Positions 35,599 through 47,354 of a stretch of DNA of 64,000 nt are shown here, in pieces. Under the pieces are notes generated by a model. That model saw only the letters and a program-made list of their open reading frames with translations. It was not told the origin of the DNA and did no database searches. The DNA comes from Chytridium lagenaria (Eukaryota; Chytridiomycota; Chytridiomycetes; Chytridiales; Chytridiaceae). How positions within the stretch are numbered: position 1 is the stretch's first letter; the number at the start of each line of letters is the position of its first letter. Where the stretch lies: NCBI GenBank assembly GCA_025449115.1, contig JAHLKC010000013.1, positions 222,001 through 286,000 of the forward strand, given 5' to 3'. The position numbers were made by a program, and so were the translations under genes.

Positions 35599-35880
35599 TT
35601 TTTGGGACCGCTTACGTACAACGACGTACAGATGAGCCAGTGACGTACGCATACGTACTGCGTGACCGTTTACGTAGGCTATGGTACGCATAGTACGTTA
35701 ACGTACATCCACACATTGATTGCCGTACTTATTTTCACTCAAACGTGATATATTAGTAATTATGGTTCGTCATACGCCAATATCCCACAACGTACGCCGT
35801 TGTACTGCAACGTACGCAATGTTACGCTTCTTAAGGCGACGTCCCAGGACGTACGTGTCAACCTTGAGCTGTATAGTCTA
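35599..35880. promoter_or_regulatory. KDZ2 left subterminal array
   Basis: Terminal repeat TTTTTGGGACCGC followed by more than a dozen GTACG/CGTAC words (TTACGTACAACGACGTAC, GACGTACGCATACGTACTG and so on). The same words dominate 45240-46320. Probable transposase binding region and promoter of the first KDZ2 gene. Confidence 0.65.
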
Positions 35881-36060
35881 GCGGTATGTATATACATGGA
35901 CGAGAACTTTTATATTCAGTCACATTCACCTTTACATTAAGTAGAAACATATGAATAAGGTACGTTTACTTGAGATTTATACCAACCAAGCATTATCACC
36001 GTGAGAGTTACATTGCCACAAAGAGATGTGATCTTCAAAAGATTTTCTTTTGCGGCTATA

Positions 36061-37682
36061 ATGCTTCGTCGCTCCAGTCGCCAACCGGCTACCAGTGTAT
36101 CTGACGGTGATGAAGTCACACCACCTGCTTCAAATGACTATCCCAATGATGTAGAAAATGTTGATGAGGACACAGGGCAGGCAAGCAATGATGGCGAAGA
36201 CAGTTTTGAGCTTGCTCCCGACTTTGATGCCCCTCTGGCATTAGACTACCGTCACTCAAGAGTGCGCGGACATTCTCCAATAGTTTCCGCTATTCAACAA
36301 AGTAGCACCTTCATTTCTGGTACAGGTTGGTTTTATTGTTCGTTGGCTCAAAACTAAATTTGTTGAAGTCAACGACAGTGGAATAACGACGAGAGAGGTT
36401 GGCGCATCACAACTCCATCCGAACCAGCTCAATGATATCAGTGTAATGGAGGAACTCAAAGTTGCCGAGACTGGTATGCTTACCTGCATCAATACTGTTA
36501 ACATGTTGAAGCCATTAGCAGCCATCGTCACATCAAAGGCAGCAAGAAGCTGGCCCAGCTCCTTCGATTGACGGACACTTCCATGTTGAACACGGGAAAT
36601 TTGTTCCGATTGGTAAGTTTCTTATGGCGCTTATCACGTCGTTAACACCACTATATTCTGTTTCAGACTCTCTGACACAGTCAACGTCAAGAAGTAATAT
36701 GTTTCCTGATTGTTCGCAAACCCGAATTCAAACTTAAAAAGTATGTTTTTCCGCCGGCATTGTGACTCAATGATACAAAGCGTGAGTACTCAAGAGATTT
36801 TTATACTTGTTTTTATTATAATTTGATTAAACATATCTAAGAGATATTTATTTTGTTGCTGTGCAGGGAGATTATTTAAGTCGTAAAATTGATGGAGCTG
36901 TGTTAATTTACGCAGCTTATCCTGAAGGACGATCCGCAAGGGCTCACCTCACTTCGCAGAGCATGTTCCTGGTTTGCATCCCTTTTCAACAAATTATTAT
37001 TAACCTTGTGTTTCTGTTAGATTTTAATGTAGATGAGCTCAAACGAATAAATGATGTTTATCTCATTAAACAGCAAAACTCGACATTGCACGTGACATTG
37101 CATTGCGAGATACATTTTTGTCACTGGTGCACGACAATAACTTCATGCAAAGAGAAATGCGAGGCAATTTTGTTGGGCTTCACCAAACCCTTCAAGATCT
37201 TAAATCCGAAATGGATAAGATATCTCGGAAGCTAGACTCGTCCTACATGATCGGTGAGTATTTGAAGCCATATCATATATTTATTTTTCTTTTAAACAGA
37301 CTTCTTGTTCCCCTTGACGACAACTAAGGTATGCTGAGGCTACTCTTGATCAAAACCTCGGTGATATGGGGGGTAGGCTCGACTCTCTTGTTGGATCTAC
37401 AATAAGAAAAACAAGCAGCAGGTAGCAGGAAAAGGGCTCGAACAGATGTGAGTGACATACAATCAAGCGTGTCACCACAACACACACGTACATCGCGTAG
37501 ACTAAGTAAATTAACTGCCTTTAAATTAAAATAATCTTTCGATGATGATTTTTATGATGTTATCCGCTGAATTTCCATTAACTTTTACTGCAGGTTCGGC
37601 AGCGTCAAGCCCAAGATCTCGCCGATCTTCTTCACAAATATCACGGGCACCGTCAACATCTCCCGCTAAGCGACGACGCTGA
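36061..37682 (+). CDS. KDZ2 accessory gene a, unknown acidic protein
   Basis: A multi-exon gene chosen to start at the ATG at 36061 (MLRRSSRQPATSVSDGDEV). Exon 1 is acidic (to about 36325). Later exon-like stretches are at about 36360-36570, 36865-36990 (GDYLSRKIDGAVLIYAAYPE), about 37080-37250 (LARDIALRDTFLSLVHDNNF then LHQTLQDLKSEMDKISRKL, probably a coiled coil) and 37594-37682, ending in a basic Ser/Arg tail (SPAKRRR, stop at 37680). No known family. Its position suggests a transposition helper or DNA-binding factor, which is inference. Confidence 0.45.
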
Positions 37683-38046
37683 AAACTACAGAAACGTTTT
37701 TAAGAAAAATATAAAGTAAAAGAATGTATTATCATATAAGTTCTCAAATTTATTTATTCGGTCAATAAATTGTCAAAGCAAGTAAGGTATTGTAAGTTAG
37801 TGTACGTTAGCGTACGTAACTGTACGTTAACGCATGCAACCTAATTTAAAGTAAAGATACGTACATTGTACTACGTTTGCGTATGGTACTGTACTGTACA
37901 GTACGTCTGTGTACCCCGTTAGTTTACATTAATCATCTGTTACTTTATTCATCTTATCTAACCAATGCATTTTTTAAATAATAAGTTTATGGCAACATCG
38001 ACAAATGTTGAATCCAATTAGAAGCTATTAACGGGGCGTCCGTGCG
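37683..38046. other. Spacer with internal GTACG motifs
   Basis: AT-rich spacer between the two accessory genes. It contains a cluster of GTACGT/GTACTGTAC words at 37795-37915 like those at the KDZ2 ends, possibly a promoter or an internal transposase-binding patch. Confidence 0.5.
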
Positions 38047-40138
38047 ATGTTTATAGTAGCGGTTTGGCTATTCCAGATATGGTCACACCTAACACTTCAA
38101 ATTTTTAGGAGCTTCTATTGCTTCGGTCTTCTCTGTCCGTTCTTCCCAATGTACTGTCCATGTTGCGACTGTGACTGTGTGGACATCACTTCTTTCCGTG
38201 AGCTCAAGGATCATCTTATGTTACGTGGCTCTGATGGTCATAACCTTCGCCCGTTGTTCCTCACTTTTGTGGCACGCATTACATCTCATGAAATGCTCAC
38301 ATCAGCTACCGCATCTATTCTTTCTGCTGGAGCTGGAGCTACAAACATCTTACCTGCGGCATCGACCTCGTCTGCAGGCCAAAATCAGAGTAAAGGACGG
38401 GATAGGGGCAACTATCACCTACCGACTGATGTATTCCGAAGGCAGTATGTCCTGCCTTTTTCTTCTCATATTATCGTTATCAAACATTGACCCATTGACC
38501 ATTATTCCTCTACGTAGCATATTGACCTTAGTAACACTTTTGGAAACGCTTTCCGAGAAGGAGACTTCTCTCGTTCAAAAACTGAAACCGATGACTGGAG
38601 TATATTCGTCCATGATGAAGAAGCTTGAAAGAGGTTAACGACTTCGACGAAAGAACAAAAGCTTCACTCAAGGCTAAACTTGAGCATGTATGAACATGTT
38701 ATTTGCTTTTTAAGTTTCATTACGTTTTAACTAACAATTACATAATATATACAGGCTAATGTGCTGTATCTGAAAGAGTATGCCAAGAATCCACCTCCTC
38801 GCAAGGCGCAAGTATACGGGGTTACAGTGAGTTCTTCCTGCAAGATTACAATTCTGCACAAAGGCGGAATTCCTGAAGTTAGAGACGGCTTTGATGGCGA
38901 AGGGGCTGCTGGCGAGTATATAAATGTAAAGGAAGAAACAAAAGGTATAGGAATTTATATTCTCCTCCCTTACTTATTATGATTTTTCAGAGTCACCATC
39001 GCAGAAGGCTCCAGAGAGCGGCCTTTCGGGCAAGACTTTGAAGCAAGTATCCTTTACGCAGAAGGTTCAAGAAAAATCGAAAGCGGTCACGGTAACGAAA
39101 CAAGCGCCGGTTATTACGCGGAAGAGGCTGATTAGCCCGGAGCCAGATACAGCGGATGAGCAAGACGATGACGAGGACAAAAATGACTCTCCGAAGAAAA
39201 AAACCGACGGCGGTGGCAATAGTGCTGATATAGAGGCTGATTCTGGTGGTGAAAATGATAGCGAATCTGCTGAAAACGCGAGTTTATCCGAGTTGGCAAA
39301 AATCTATTCACAGTTGTGATACTGGTGACGCTGAAAACGAGAACGTCAACGCGATATTGGGTAAGACACTTAACATACATTTTTAATCTAAGAATTTACA
39401 AGGGTTAGGGAGCCACCGTGATGCTGATCAACGTGGTAAGATGCTACTTTTTTTTGCTGAGATGTAATTAACTAAATTCCAGACCGTCTTGCATCAAAAG
39501 GCGGGGCGCTGATGGGCGGGGCGATGATGGGCGGGGTGATGATGGTCACAGCGATGATGGGAGCGGCGATGATGGGAGCGGCGATGATGGGCACGCAGTA
39601 ACTAACATCTACCGCGACTCCGATTCCGAAACAAACGCTACAAATTCCAAGAAACGCAAAACTGCTTCCAAAGGAGGAAAGGCAAAGGTACTCATTCCCG
39701 TTTACAACTAATAGTAAGTGCTTGTTGTTTTATTTTCAGTGCTGTCTCAAAAAGAGCAGCAAATAAAGAATCAGAAAGGAGAAGCAAAAAAGAACGGTGA
39801 GAAGCAAATTACGCATGGTTTAATATTTTCTAACTTATATTTTAATAGAACCAAAGCAATCTCCCACTAAGCCCGTTGCCAAAGACAGCTCAAGTAAGGC
39901 CAAGCGTCCGAACGAGATTGGTGTAAATGATCCCATCGAGGTCTTGCACCATTACGCTAAAATGGTCGCAATACCTCATTACTCGAAGATGTCGCGACCT
40001 GAACTTTGGGCGGTAAGAATTTTTTTTATTCTTTATGTAGTAAGTTAACATACTTGGATGTCAGGAGTTGTGTTCGGCTTTTAATCAAGGAAAAACACAC
40101 GGCAAACTTCCGCGGCCACAAGGAAAAAAATATGCGTG
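38047..40138 (+). CDS. KDZ2 accessory gene b, unknown Ser/Asp/Lys-rich protein
   Basis: A multi-exon gene. The first frame has a Cys-rich start (CPCCDCDCVDITSFRELKDH) like a C2H2-type finger. Later exons include EYAKNPPPRKAQVYGVTV (38767-38945), a highly charged region with ITRKRLISPEPDTADEQDDD (38990-39320), a repeat of DDGRGDDG/DDGSGDDG type encoded at 39510-39600, then basic segments and SPTKPVAKDSS, ending KLPRPQGKKYA with a stop near 40136. Introns have GTAAG...AG ends. The start is uncertain; 38047 is simply the first Met of the long frame. No family was recognised. Confidence 0.45.
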
Positions 40139-40390
40139 AAAGCCTTAAATGGTTAAATGTTTGCATGATAATGCCGTTGCTTTTGCATTCTTTCATTTAT
40201 CCTCTTTTTTTATTGTTGCAAAAGATTTTTGTTTCTATATATGTAGAAGTGCCTTGCATTTGCATTCATCCAATAATACCCTTTATGTAATGTTGCAATA
40301 GGATTTTTGTTTCTATATTATTCTGTACCTCGCATTTGTTCTTCACAACTTGTCATTATTTAGGGTTACGCCTAAGAACAAAGGGAACAC

Positions 40391-41093
40391 GCATGAACTT
40401 GAAGTGTGTGAAATGGGTTTGCTCCAGATCAAGTGCTTTTTCCTAGGTAAACTAAGTCCAGGAATCTAATGGAAATGCTCCCACAAGCCCAACACATCTT
40501 CCCATCCTCAAACAACGACGGCGTGGTTTATGACAAACAGGACCAACGCGACGGCCAATAGTGGTCTGCTGCTCGATCCAATGGTGATGGGACATTAGCG
40601 CGTCAACAACACGCGCTCAGAGCTTCAAAAGACGTATCAAGCATTTCTTGTGGCGTGTCCGGAAGGCCCTTTGCAGAAGCCAATCTCCTTTTTTTTTGAA
40701 CAATGTAAGATGTTACAAGAAACGGAGGACGCATGAACTAGAAGTGTGTGAAATGGGTTTGCTCCAGATCAAGTGCTGCTTCCTAGGTAAACTAAGTCCA
40801 GGAATCTAATGGAAATGCTCCCGCCGAGCCCAACACGTCTTCCCATCCTTCAAACAACGACGGCGTGGTTTATGACAAGCAGGACCAACGCAACGGCCAA
40901 TAGTGGTCGGCTGCTCGTGTCAATGGTGATGGGACATTAGCGCGTCAAAACACGCGCTCAGAGCTTCAAAAAGACGTATCAAGCATTCCTGAGGCGTGTC
41001 TGGAATTGGGGGCCAGATTGTAATTGGCACACTTATAGTCTGCTGGTGGTAGCAATGGGTTGGGGTGTCCCGGTTATACATATTAGGTTCCCG
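40391..41093. repeat. Direct duplication with 340-bp period
   Basis: Two copies (about 40391-40665 and 40731-41000), starting GCATGAACT.GAAGTGTGTG and running through AAACAACGACGGCGTGGTTT and AGAGCTTCAAAAGACGTATC. They are about 95% alike by eye. A 45-bp T-rich linker separates them. No coding frame was found. The class is unknown. Confidence 0.65.
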
Positions 41094-41179
41094 TGACTTT
41101 TTCAAATGTAAACTACAGGTTTAAACATGTATCAATAGCACATGTCTTCAGTAAAAAAAAAGTTTACTTAGTAAGCTAT

Positions 41180-41346
41180 GGTATGTTGAGAAACATTTCC
41201 GTACGTTAGCGTACGTGTATGGCAATCGCGTTAATGACGTCAGTGCAATACGTACTTTTTACCATCTGGCTTTTACGGTAAATTACGTAACACATGTGGA
41301 TTATCAATCAATCCATCAATGTTTACGTTCTCTCTCACACTGAAGG
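41180..41346. other. Spacer upstream of KDZ2 transposase
   Basis: Contains a further GTACGTTAGCGTACGTGTA cluster (41200-41222). It may be the promoter region of the transposase gene, separated from it by the solo LTR. Confidence 0.35.
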
Positions 41347-41351
41347 ACTTT

Positions 41352-41969
41352 TGTTGAGTGAACTTCTGATTATTTCTCGTTATAATCTTAACTTAGACTC
41401 TTTGCTCGTTATACTTTTGAACAGAGTCTCGGGAAAAACTTATTGTTCACTACTGTTTATTCAAATAAAGTCCCTTGCTTAAATACGCGTTTTCTTCCTG
41501 AAACGCTCCCCTTAGCGGCCAACGCCGAATGTCGCGTCATAACTAATCAAAGACGCGTAAAACCATTTTAACCCCTCAATCAAGCGGCACACGCACCGCA
41601 CTTAAAATCAAGCCTTCAGCGGTCAACCAGCCGCTACCATAACAGGCAAGTGGGGAAAGAGGAAATAAACTTAACAAAGGATATAAAGAAATCTCCAATC
41701 ACATCAATCAAACTCGTCAAAGTCAAAACTTAAACTTTGAACGCAAATCACAACAGAACCACGGATGTGTACTAACAAGAATATAAAGAACCGGCGGAAC
41801 GTAGTTAAGGTGGAGAAACATCCAAAGGAAACAACAAGTGAATAACAAGAGAAAGGTAGGAACCAAAACTGAAGTCCCTGACGCGTCGGGGACGCGTCCA
41901 ATGAAGTTCCAGCGCGATTCCTCGTGAAGGTAAGTCATGACGCGTAGCCCAGAACGCGTAAACCCAACA
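41352..41969 (-). repeat. Solo LTR of copia-like family C
   Basis: 618 bp from TGTTGAGTG to AACCCAACA with perfect TSD ACTTT at 41347-41351 and 41970-41974. It has the same terminal AACCCAACA as families A and B but a different body. It carries six ACGCGT sites. No internal coding region remains, so it arose by recombination between the two LTRs of an element. Confidence 0.88.
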
Positions 41970-42089
41970 ACTTTGCTTCGTCGGGTTTATAACGGGCTGA
42001 AAGGAGGCAAAAACGGTTACGAGGTGCACAGGGACAGAGTTATCAGCGCGGTCTTTTGGGTATAATATAATTTAAACAAATCTCACATT

Positions 42090-45000
42090 TAGGCGTTACA
42101 TTGAGGAAGAAGAGAAATGGGTAGAGGAAGACAGAACTCGCAAAACAGCACGGGATAACGATGAAGGTGATAAATACTATCATACCACTGATGAGTCCTT
42201 ATATATCTCTAATGATGAAAAGATTTAATTGTAGAGAGTCTCGACCTTGGCATTACTAGTGTTCAAGGTGCCAATGATGATGTTGATGTTGAGTTGGGAG
42301 CGTAATTATTCTGTTGAGGAGACTCCTCGCCGAGGCTATAGTCGATACGCGTTAGTATGATTCTTCAACATTTCTGACTGATTTTTCAAAGTGACGAGGC
42401 AGCACGGATCAAGGAGTTAAATCGTTACAACAAGCAGATTTATGATTATGAAATAGTTTCGCTGCCGCGTCCATTAAACGTTTACATCCTTCAAGATTAT
42501 CACGCAGAAAAGACAAAAATAACACAGGTTAGGGGTTTTACTTTCCTTGTTAATATTTTAGACAACAAGATTTCTTACTGTTCACATTATAAATCCTGGC
42601 GAGGATTTAGAACGAATTGAGTGCAATTGCACAACTGCTTTGGAACCATGTATTCATAGTGATGTTATAGCGAATGTTAGACAATACCTATTTCAACCCA
42701 TGGGTTTGTGTTTGCCGTCGCATACCTGTACTATTTTGTTTAGATGATTTACCATATCACATGTTGCATGCGGATCGGAAATTTAAAATCTACGCGGTCT
42801 TGGACGACCGCACTGCGCATGGGTTTCAATGGGAGAGTAGTTAGAATCTTTATCAGCAGGAATAAAATTACATTCTCCTGTCAAGGTAAACAGTGCAAAG
42901 GTGGGAAGATTTTTGCGGGAGCAAGGTGCTATCATCTTGATCTTCTTCGTGAACACGACGGTGATGTGATTTTCGACGACTCTGTGACGGTCAAGCATGA
43001 ATCTACTGATTTCTCCGTATCTTGGAAAGCAATACCACCTCCTGCATCAGTTATGCTAAAAGACGAAGATACCCACTGGCCACCCCGAACATTTCGAGCT
43101 GGAGAGCGAAGCACGGAAAATCCTTTTCGAGTGTTTTGTCTGGAGGCGGATGCCCAATGCCAATGTGGATATAAACTTGAAGATTGTACCTCCCCAAGAG
43201 TTTGGCATCGAGGAGTCTTGTACTCTGATGTTGCGGCTAGCTCTGTCGTCATTGAGGTTGCTCGCTGCCCTGTGTGTCCTGGAAACGAACGGCAATTTAT
43301 TGGTCCGGATTTAGTACCATCGGAATCTTCAACAAGAATAACGCATCCTTGTTCAGTCATCGTATGATGGATATGATGACAGAACTCATGACAAACACCG
43401 AATTTTCATTCTCAGTGTTTATCAAGTTACGCGAGACGTGCTACTATGAATTCGCGTTGGGGAAACCACATATACATCCTCCCAGTGTCCGAATTTTTAC
43501 AGCTGTAATTATAACTTGAAAATCCCCGTTTCCATTAACAACATTTAGGCGTGGTTTGCCTATCGCAAGCTTCAAAATCTCTCCCGTCAGTCAGGTGTCC
43601 TTGGATATTCAGTGTCCGTTCTGCTCCGAAAAAGGCTATGAACTTGTGGCTTGTGATGGGATCAGTATTGAATACAGTATAGATCAACAGACCGGGAACC
43701 TACGACCTCCTACACATACCAACGACTTAAGTCTCCTGAATGAGGAGGTCAGATACATGAAAAACAAATGGGTAAGACATTACATTTTAATACTTAAAAA
43801 TATTAATTGATTCAAAAGTTTATCGACGGAAAGGAATTACAAATATTATTGAGACCATGGCGTCAGAAATCAGTAATTTACTTAAAACGCAATGGGGATC
43901 TTGGCCTGAATTTATGAAGTGGGTCACTGACTCACACTGGGCAGAGGCTGAATACACCGCTTTCCGTCGCCTCATTGAAGTTGTAAGTAAATTTATTTTT
44001 TTGGTCACTTCCCACTCACATGTACGGTTGCGTACGGTTGCGTACACATGTGTACGGGTACATATTGTACCGTACGGCTATGTCGTCTGCCATACTATGG
44101 CGTACCGCAACGTACGTAGTTGTACGATATTCACTGATATATATTTTGTCGATTCAGATTGCATGTGAACAATCCGTTGTAACGGTGATCTTGCCCAGTG
44201 GAAGAAATCTTCTGCAAGATATAACAACGTGGGATGATTTAGACACGACTGGGAAGCTGGACTTGATACAGGCACTTCAAAAATATGTTCCATCTTTGGC
44301 GAGGTTCTGTATGCTCTTTGTGATTAAGGGAAATCGGCGGACTCTGGAACCAATCTTCATCAATTTTGTCCGTTGGGTGATTGGGCGCGTCGATGACGTT
44401 GCTGAAAGACATGTGCACAGGGCATATGACGTTAACGTAATGGAGCCAGACAAGAATGAGCATTTAAAGGTGATAAAGATATATTAGTGGTTTTAATCTT
44501 TAATTTTTACCAACCAGACAGGAACATTTTACTTTATTCCTCAGGTTCGAGAACGTCCAAGGTACCCACAATTGAAAGAAGAGAAAACAAGGAAAAAATC
44601 GGCCCGCGCCAACGCAACAGATTTTGATGGAGTGCGATGCGCAAAATACTATGAGCGTCAAAAGGAGGCCAAAAGTTTGACAGCTGGCGCTATGGTGTTT
44701 CTATGCCGGCATCGGTTTTACATAGGATTTCACATGCTATCATCAATGGAGAGTGTTAATGATGTTTTCTCAACACTATTTACCAGGTATGTTTAATTAC
44801 GTTAGCTCACTGCATCCAGATTTGAAGTTTGCCCAAAATACTCGCTTGCTGATAACAATTGTCACACAGCGGACTACTGTACGCTCCGTGAGTTTGAGTT
44901 CTTTAAAGATTGCCGCTTCATCATCGACGACTTTCACTCCTATTCTCACACGGGATGTTCCAGAGCTTCACATGCCCAGCACTATAGGGGAGATGCAGTT

Positions 45001-45201
45001 GTGGGAGACCTCAACACCAGTTACACAGAATGTGCTAACAAAGGTATGGGGAAAATGCGTAAAATGACGGCGTACATGACAGAGTCGCATGCGATTATGT
45101 CTATATTAACATTTGTCTGTATGGAGAATCGATCACTGTTAAAACGTTTGCAAGAAATGGGTACAGAGAAATTTCTTCTACGTTTACAGCCCAAAAAATA
45201 A
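42090..45201 (+). CDS. KDZ2 transposase
   Basis: A multi-exon KDZ transposase. In order: an acidic N-terminus (about 42090-42220); LNRYNKQIYDYEI (about 42420) and NVYILQDYHAEKT; a SWIM-like zinc cluster IECNCTTALEPCIHSDVI (about 42620-42670); CQCGYKLEDC and RCPVCPGNERQF (43155-43300); GIFNKNNASLFSH (about 43325); CPFCSEKGYELVACDGISIE with the first catalytic Asp (about 43615-43670); YSLADNNCHTADYC with the second Asp (about 44860-44890); CRFIIDDFHSYSHTGCS; and LNTSYTECANKGMGKM with the catalytic Glu (about 45005-45055). It stops at 45199-45201. Introns are 50-130 bp. One holds a GTACG cluster. No certain null mutation was found. The start is not resolved. Confidence 0.78.
44015..44150. promoter_or_regulatory. 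GTACG cluster inside an intron of the KDZ2 transposase
   Basis: About ten GTACG/CGTAC words (TGTACGGTTGCGTACGGTTG, TACCGTACGG, CAACGTACGTAGTTGTACG) in an intron after the exon ending near 43983. The words match the subterminal arrays of the same element. Confidence 0.55.
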
Positions 45202-45239
45202 CCGGTCATTCCATATATCTAACCCAATACAAAAAAATA

Positions 45240-46329
45240 AAGAGCTGACGTACGTCACCGTACTGTGGCGTACGATGCCGTGCGCAGTAACTTCTAATTA
45301 TCTTTAGCCACAATTCAGTCCTAATTACAAAAAGTGAACGCCGCCATACGACCGCCTACGGTACCGTACTTTACCGTACGGTGAGATCCGCCGAAGGTAA
45401 AAACTTGCCACGTTAAGAAATATTGTATAGTACATTGTAAGTGATTCTACGCCATTATACGGTACTGTACGTTACCAGAAGCTCAAATTCGAAAATGTAA
45501 ATCAATCACTGACGTACGCATACATACGGTAGCGTACGGCACCGTGCGCTTTAAGTTTTGAATATTTTTATTGACAATTTATTAAATTAAAAAAAGGGAA
45601 CGCCGCCGTACGCCATTCTACGGTATCGTACCACACCGTACGGCGAGATTCGCCAAGGTTAAAAAACTGCCACGTTAACCAGTATTGAATAGTATATTGT
45701 AAGAGATTCTACGCCATTAAACTGTACCGTACGTTACCATAGGCTGAATTTAGTAGATATAAATCTAGAACCAACGTACGTTCGCATACGGTACCGTACG
45801 ACACCGTACGCTTTAGTTTTGAATATTTTTATTGACAATTTATTAAAAATTAAAAAAAGGGAACGCCGCCGTACGCCATTCTACGGTATCGTACACCGTA
45901 CGCGCGAAAAAAACTGCCACGTCCACCAATATTGAATAGTACATTGTAAGAGATTCTACGCCAATATACTGTACTGTACGGTACCATAGGCTGAATTTGT
46001 AAAGGCAAATATAGAACCGACGTACGTTAGCATACGGTGGCGTACGGCACTGCGAGCCGTAAGTTTTATATTTTTATTGACAATTAGTAGAAAAATGTTA
46101 AAAATGCGTACGCCGCCATACGACTGCCTACGGTATACTACGACACCGTACGGCTCCGTCCGCCAATAAGCTGCCACGTCACACCGTACTTAATAGTACA
46201 TCCTCAGAGGGTCTACGCCAATAAACGGTACCCTACAGATCGTTCTACACACTACAGTAAACACTCAAGCCTACGGCGTCGTACGCAAACGTACACATCG
46301 TACGCAAACGTACGTCGTGGACCGCAAAA
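45240..46329. repeat. KDZ2 right subterminal tandem repeats
   Basis: Four units with period about 250-263 bp, each starting near AACGCCGCC (about 45338, 45599, 45862, 46110). Each carries GTACGCCATTCTACGGTA, a CTGCCACGT block, a TTGAATAGTA block and TTTTTATTGACAATTTATTA. GTACG words occur many times per unit. The last unit is truncated and leads into the terminal repeat GTGGACCGCAAAA. Confidence 0.8.
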
Positions 46330-47256
46330 CCTACATCAATGTTGATGTTGCACAAGGTTTTCAAGCCAGTAATTTCCCCCTTCCTCCCACTATAGTTTTG
46401 AAGTTTTAACGGACAGATGATAACGGAAAGATAATAAATGAAAGAATAATGCGAAAAGTATAATGTTTCCAACCTCCTTTTTTTTGGGGGGGTACGAAGT
46501 GGTATGTTTTTTGATCCAGTCTTGGCCATTGTAGTGTTGTAATTAAGATCAAATGGCACATTTGTTTGATCCATATTTCCAATGCAGCTGTGTGGAATAT
46601 TGAACTCCGATATGATGCTGAGAACGAATTGACGAAAGTCTTCAATCTCCAGCTCAGTTATAGATTTTGATTGAGCAACATGGTTACTCGCCTGTTGCAC
46701 GTGTATTTGTTTTCAATCAAAGTCCGCCGCACCTAACTTGATATGCGCTTATTCTGTCCAGTTTCCGCAGGTTGATGACCACCTTGATGATCTTGATTTT
46801 CTGGATCAGCTATGGTGGACAAGACCTCGTTACCGCCAAGAACACGGCGATGTTTATGGCTTGGAGTCACAAAGAATTTGGGGTACGTTCTTTGCACAGC
46901 TAATGCAATCTGCTTGACGCTGCAATGTTCCTCATTATGAATCCTTCCCTCAACAAAATCTGTAGGATTGCCGTCAATATATGAAATAGAAGTGATCTAC
47001 TTAACTTACCTATGACAAATGTTTTTATTCCATCGGATGTGCCTTAACGCTTAGGACCAGTGTTCAAAGTGAATTTAGGTTTGATGCTCTCTTGCACCAA
47101 ATTGCAAAACTTCTCGTAGTCACGCTCCCATTGAACAAGCTGGGAAAGGGCAATATTTCCAATGTCCTTGGCAAAGGATTGAATGGATTGACCCGAGCTC
47201 TGGGCCAACCACATCTTTTCAACTATGGTCGTTTTCTTTTCGATGGTGATGTGCAA
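46330..47256 (-). pseudogene. Pogo-like transposase, N-terminal part
   Basis: Starts at the ATG at 47256 with a helix-turn-helix DNA-binding region (EKMWLAQSSGQSIQSFAKDI, WERDYEKF). It continues through an exon about 46960-46780 and a final exon from about 46690 with SCIGNMDQTNVPFDLNYNTT, the NMDET-type segment holding the first catalytic Asp, and then TGLKTLCNINIDVG at the KDZ2 junction. The intermediate exons are separated by short introns or broken frames. A G8 tract (about 46488) coincides with a frame irregularity. The rest of the gene lies at 35490-35578 and 8949-9377. Confidence 0.78.
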
Positions 47257-47354
47257 TTAAGACGTCGTTGTGTCTGATGTTGGTTCGGACATGTTGACTT
47301 AACTAAGCGGAAAAAAATCGAGGAAGCGGCGTCCTTCATTAAAATTCAAAATCT

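Larger units (their letters stand above)
35579..46329 (+). mobile_element. KDZ-superfamily transposon KDZ2
   Basis: 10.75 kb between TSD copies CCTACATC (35571-35578 and 46330-46337). The right end reads GTGGACCGCAAAA on the plus strand. The corresponding left repeat TTTTTGGGACCGC begins only at 35599, after a 20-bp extra segment. Both ends carry dense GTACG/CGTAC arrays. It encodes a KDZ transposase (plus, 3' half) and two unknown genes upstream (plus). A solo LTR and a tandem duplication lie inside. The pogo frame is restored when it is removed. Confidence 0.83.

Noticed and set aside
35620..35880. GTACG-rich sequence as telomere-like or centromeric repeat
   Set aside because: The word occurs only within the limits of KDZ2 and stops at its TSDs, so it belongs to the element.
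39132..39380. Minus-strand frame in KDZ2 gene b
   Set aside because: The plus-strand frame has plausible exon junctions and charged repeats; the minus frame does not extend or match anything.
45240..46329. Regular repeats resembling a CRISPR-like array
   Set aside because: The units are about 260 bp, imperfect and without short constant repeats and unique spacers. They lie at a transposon end in a eukaryotic sequence.
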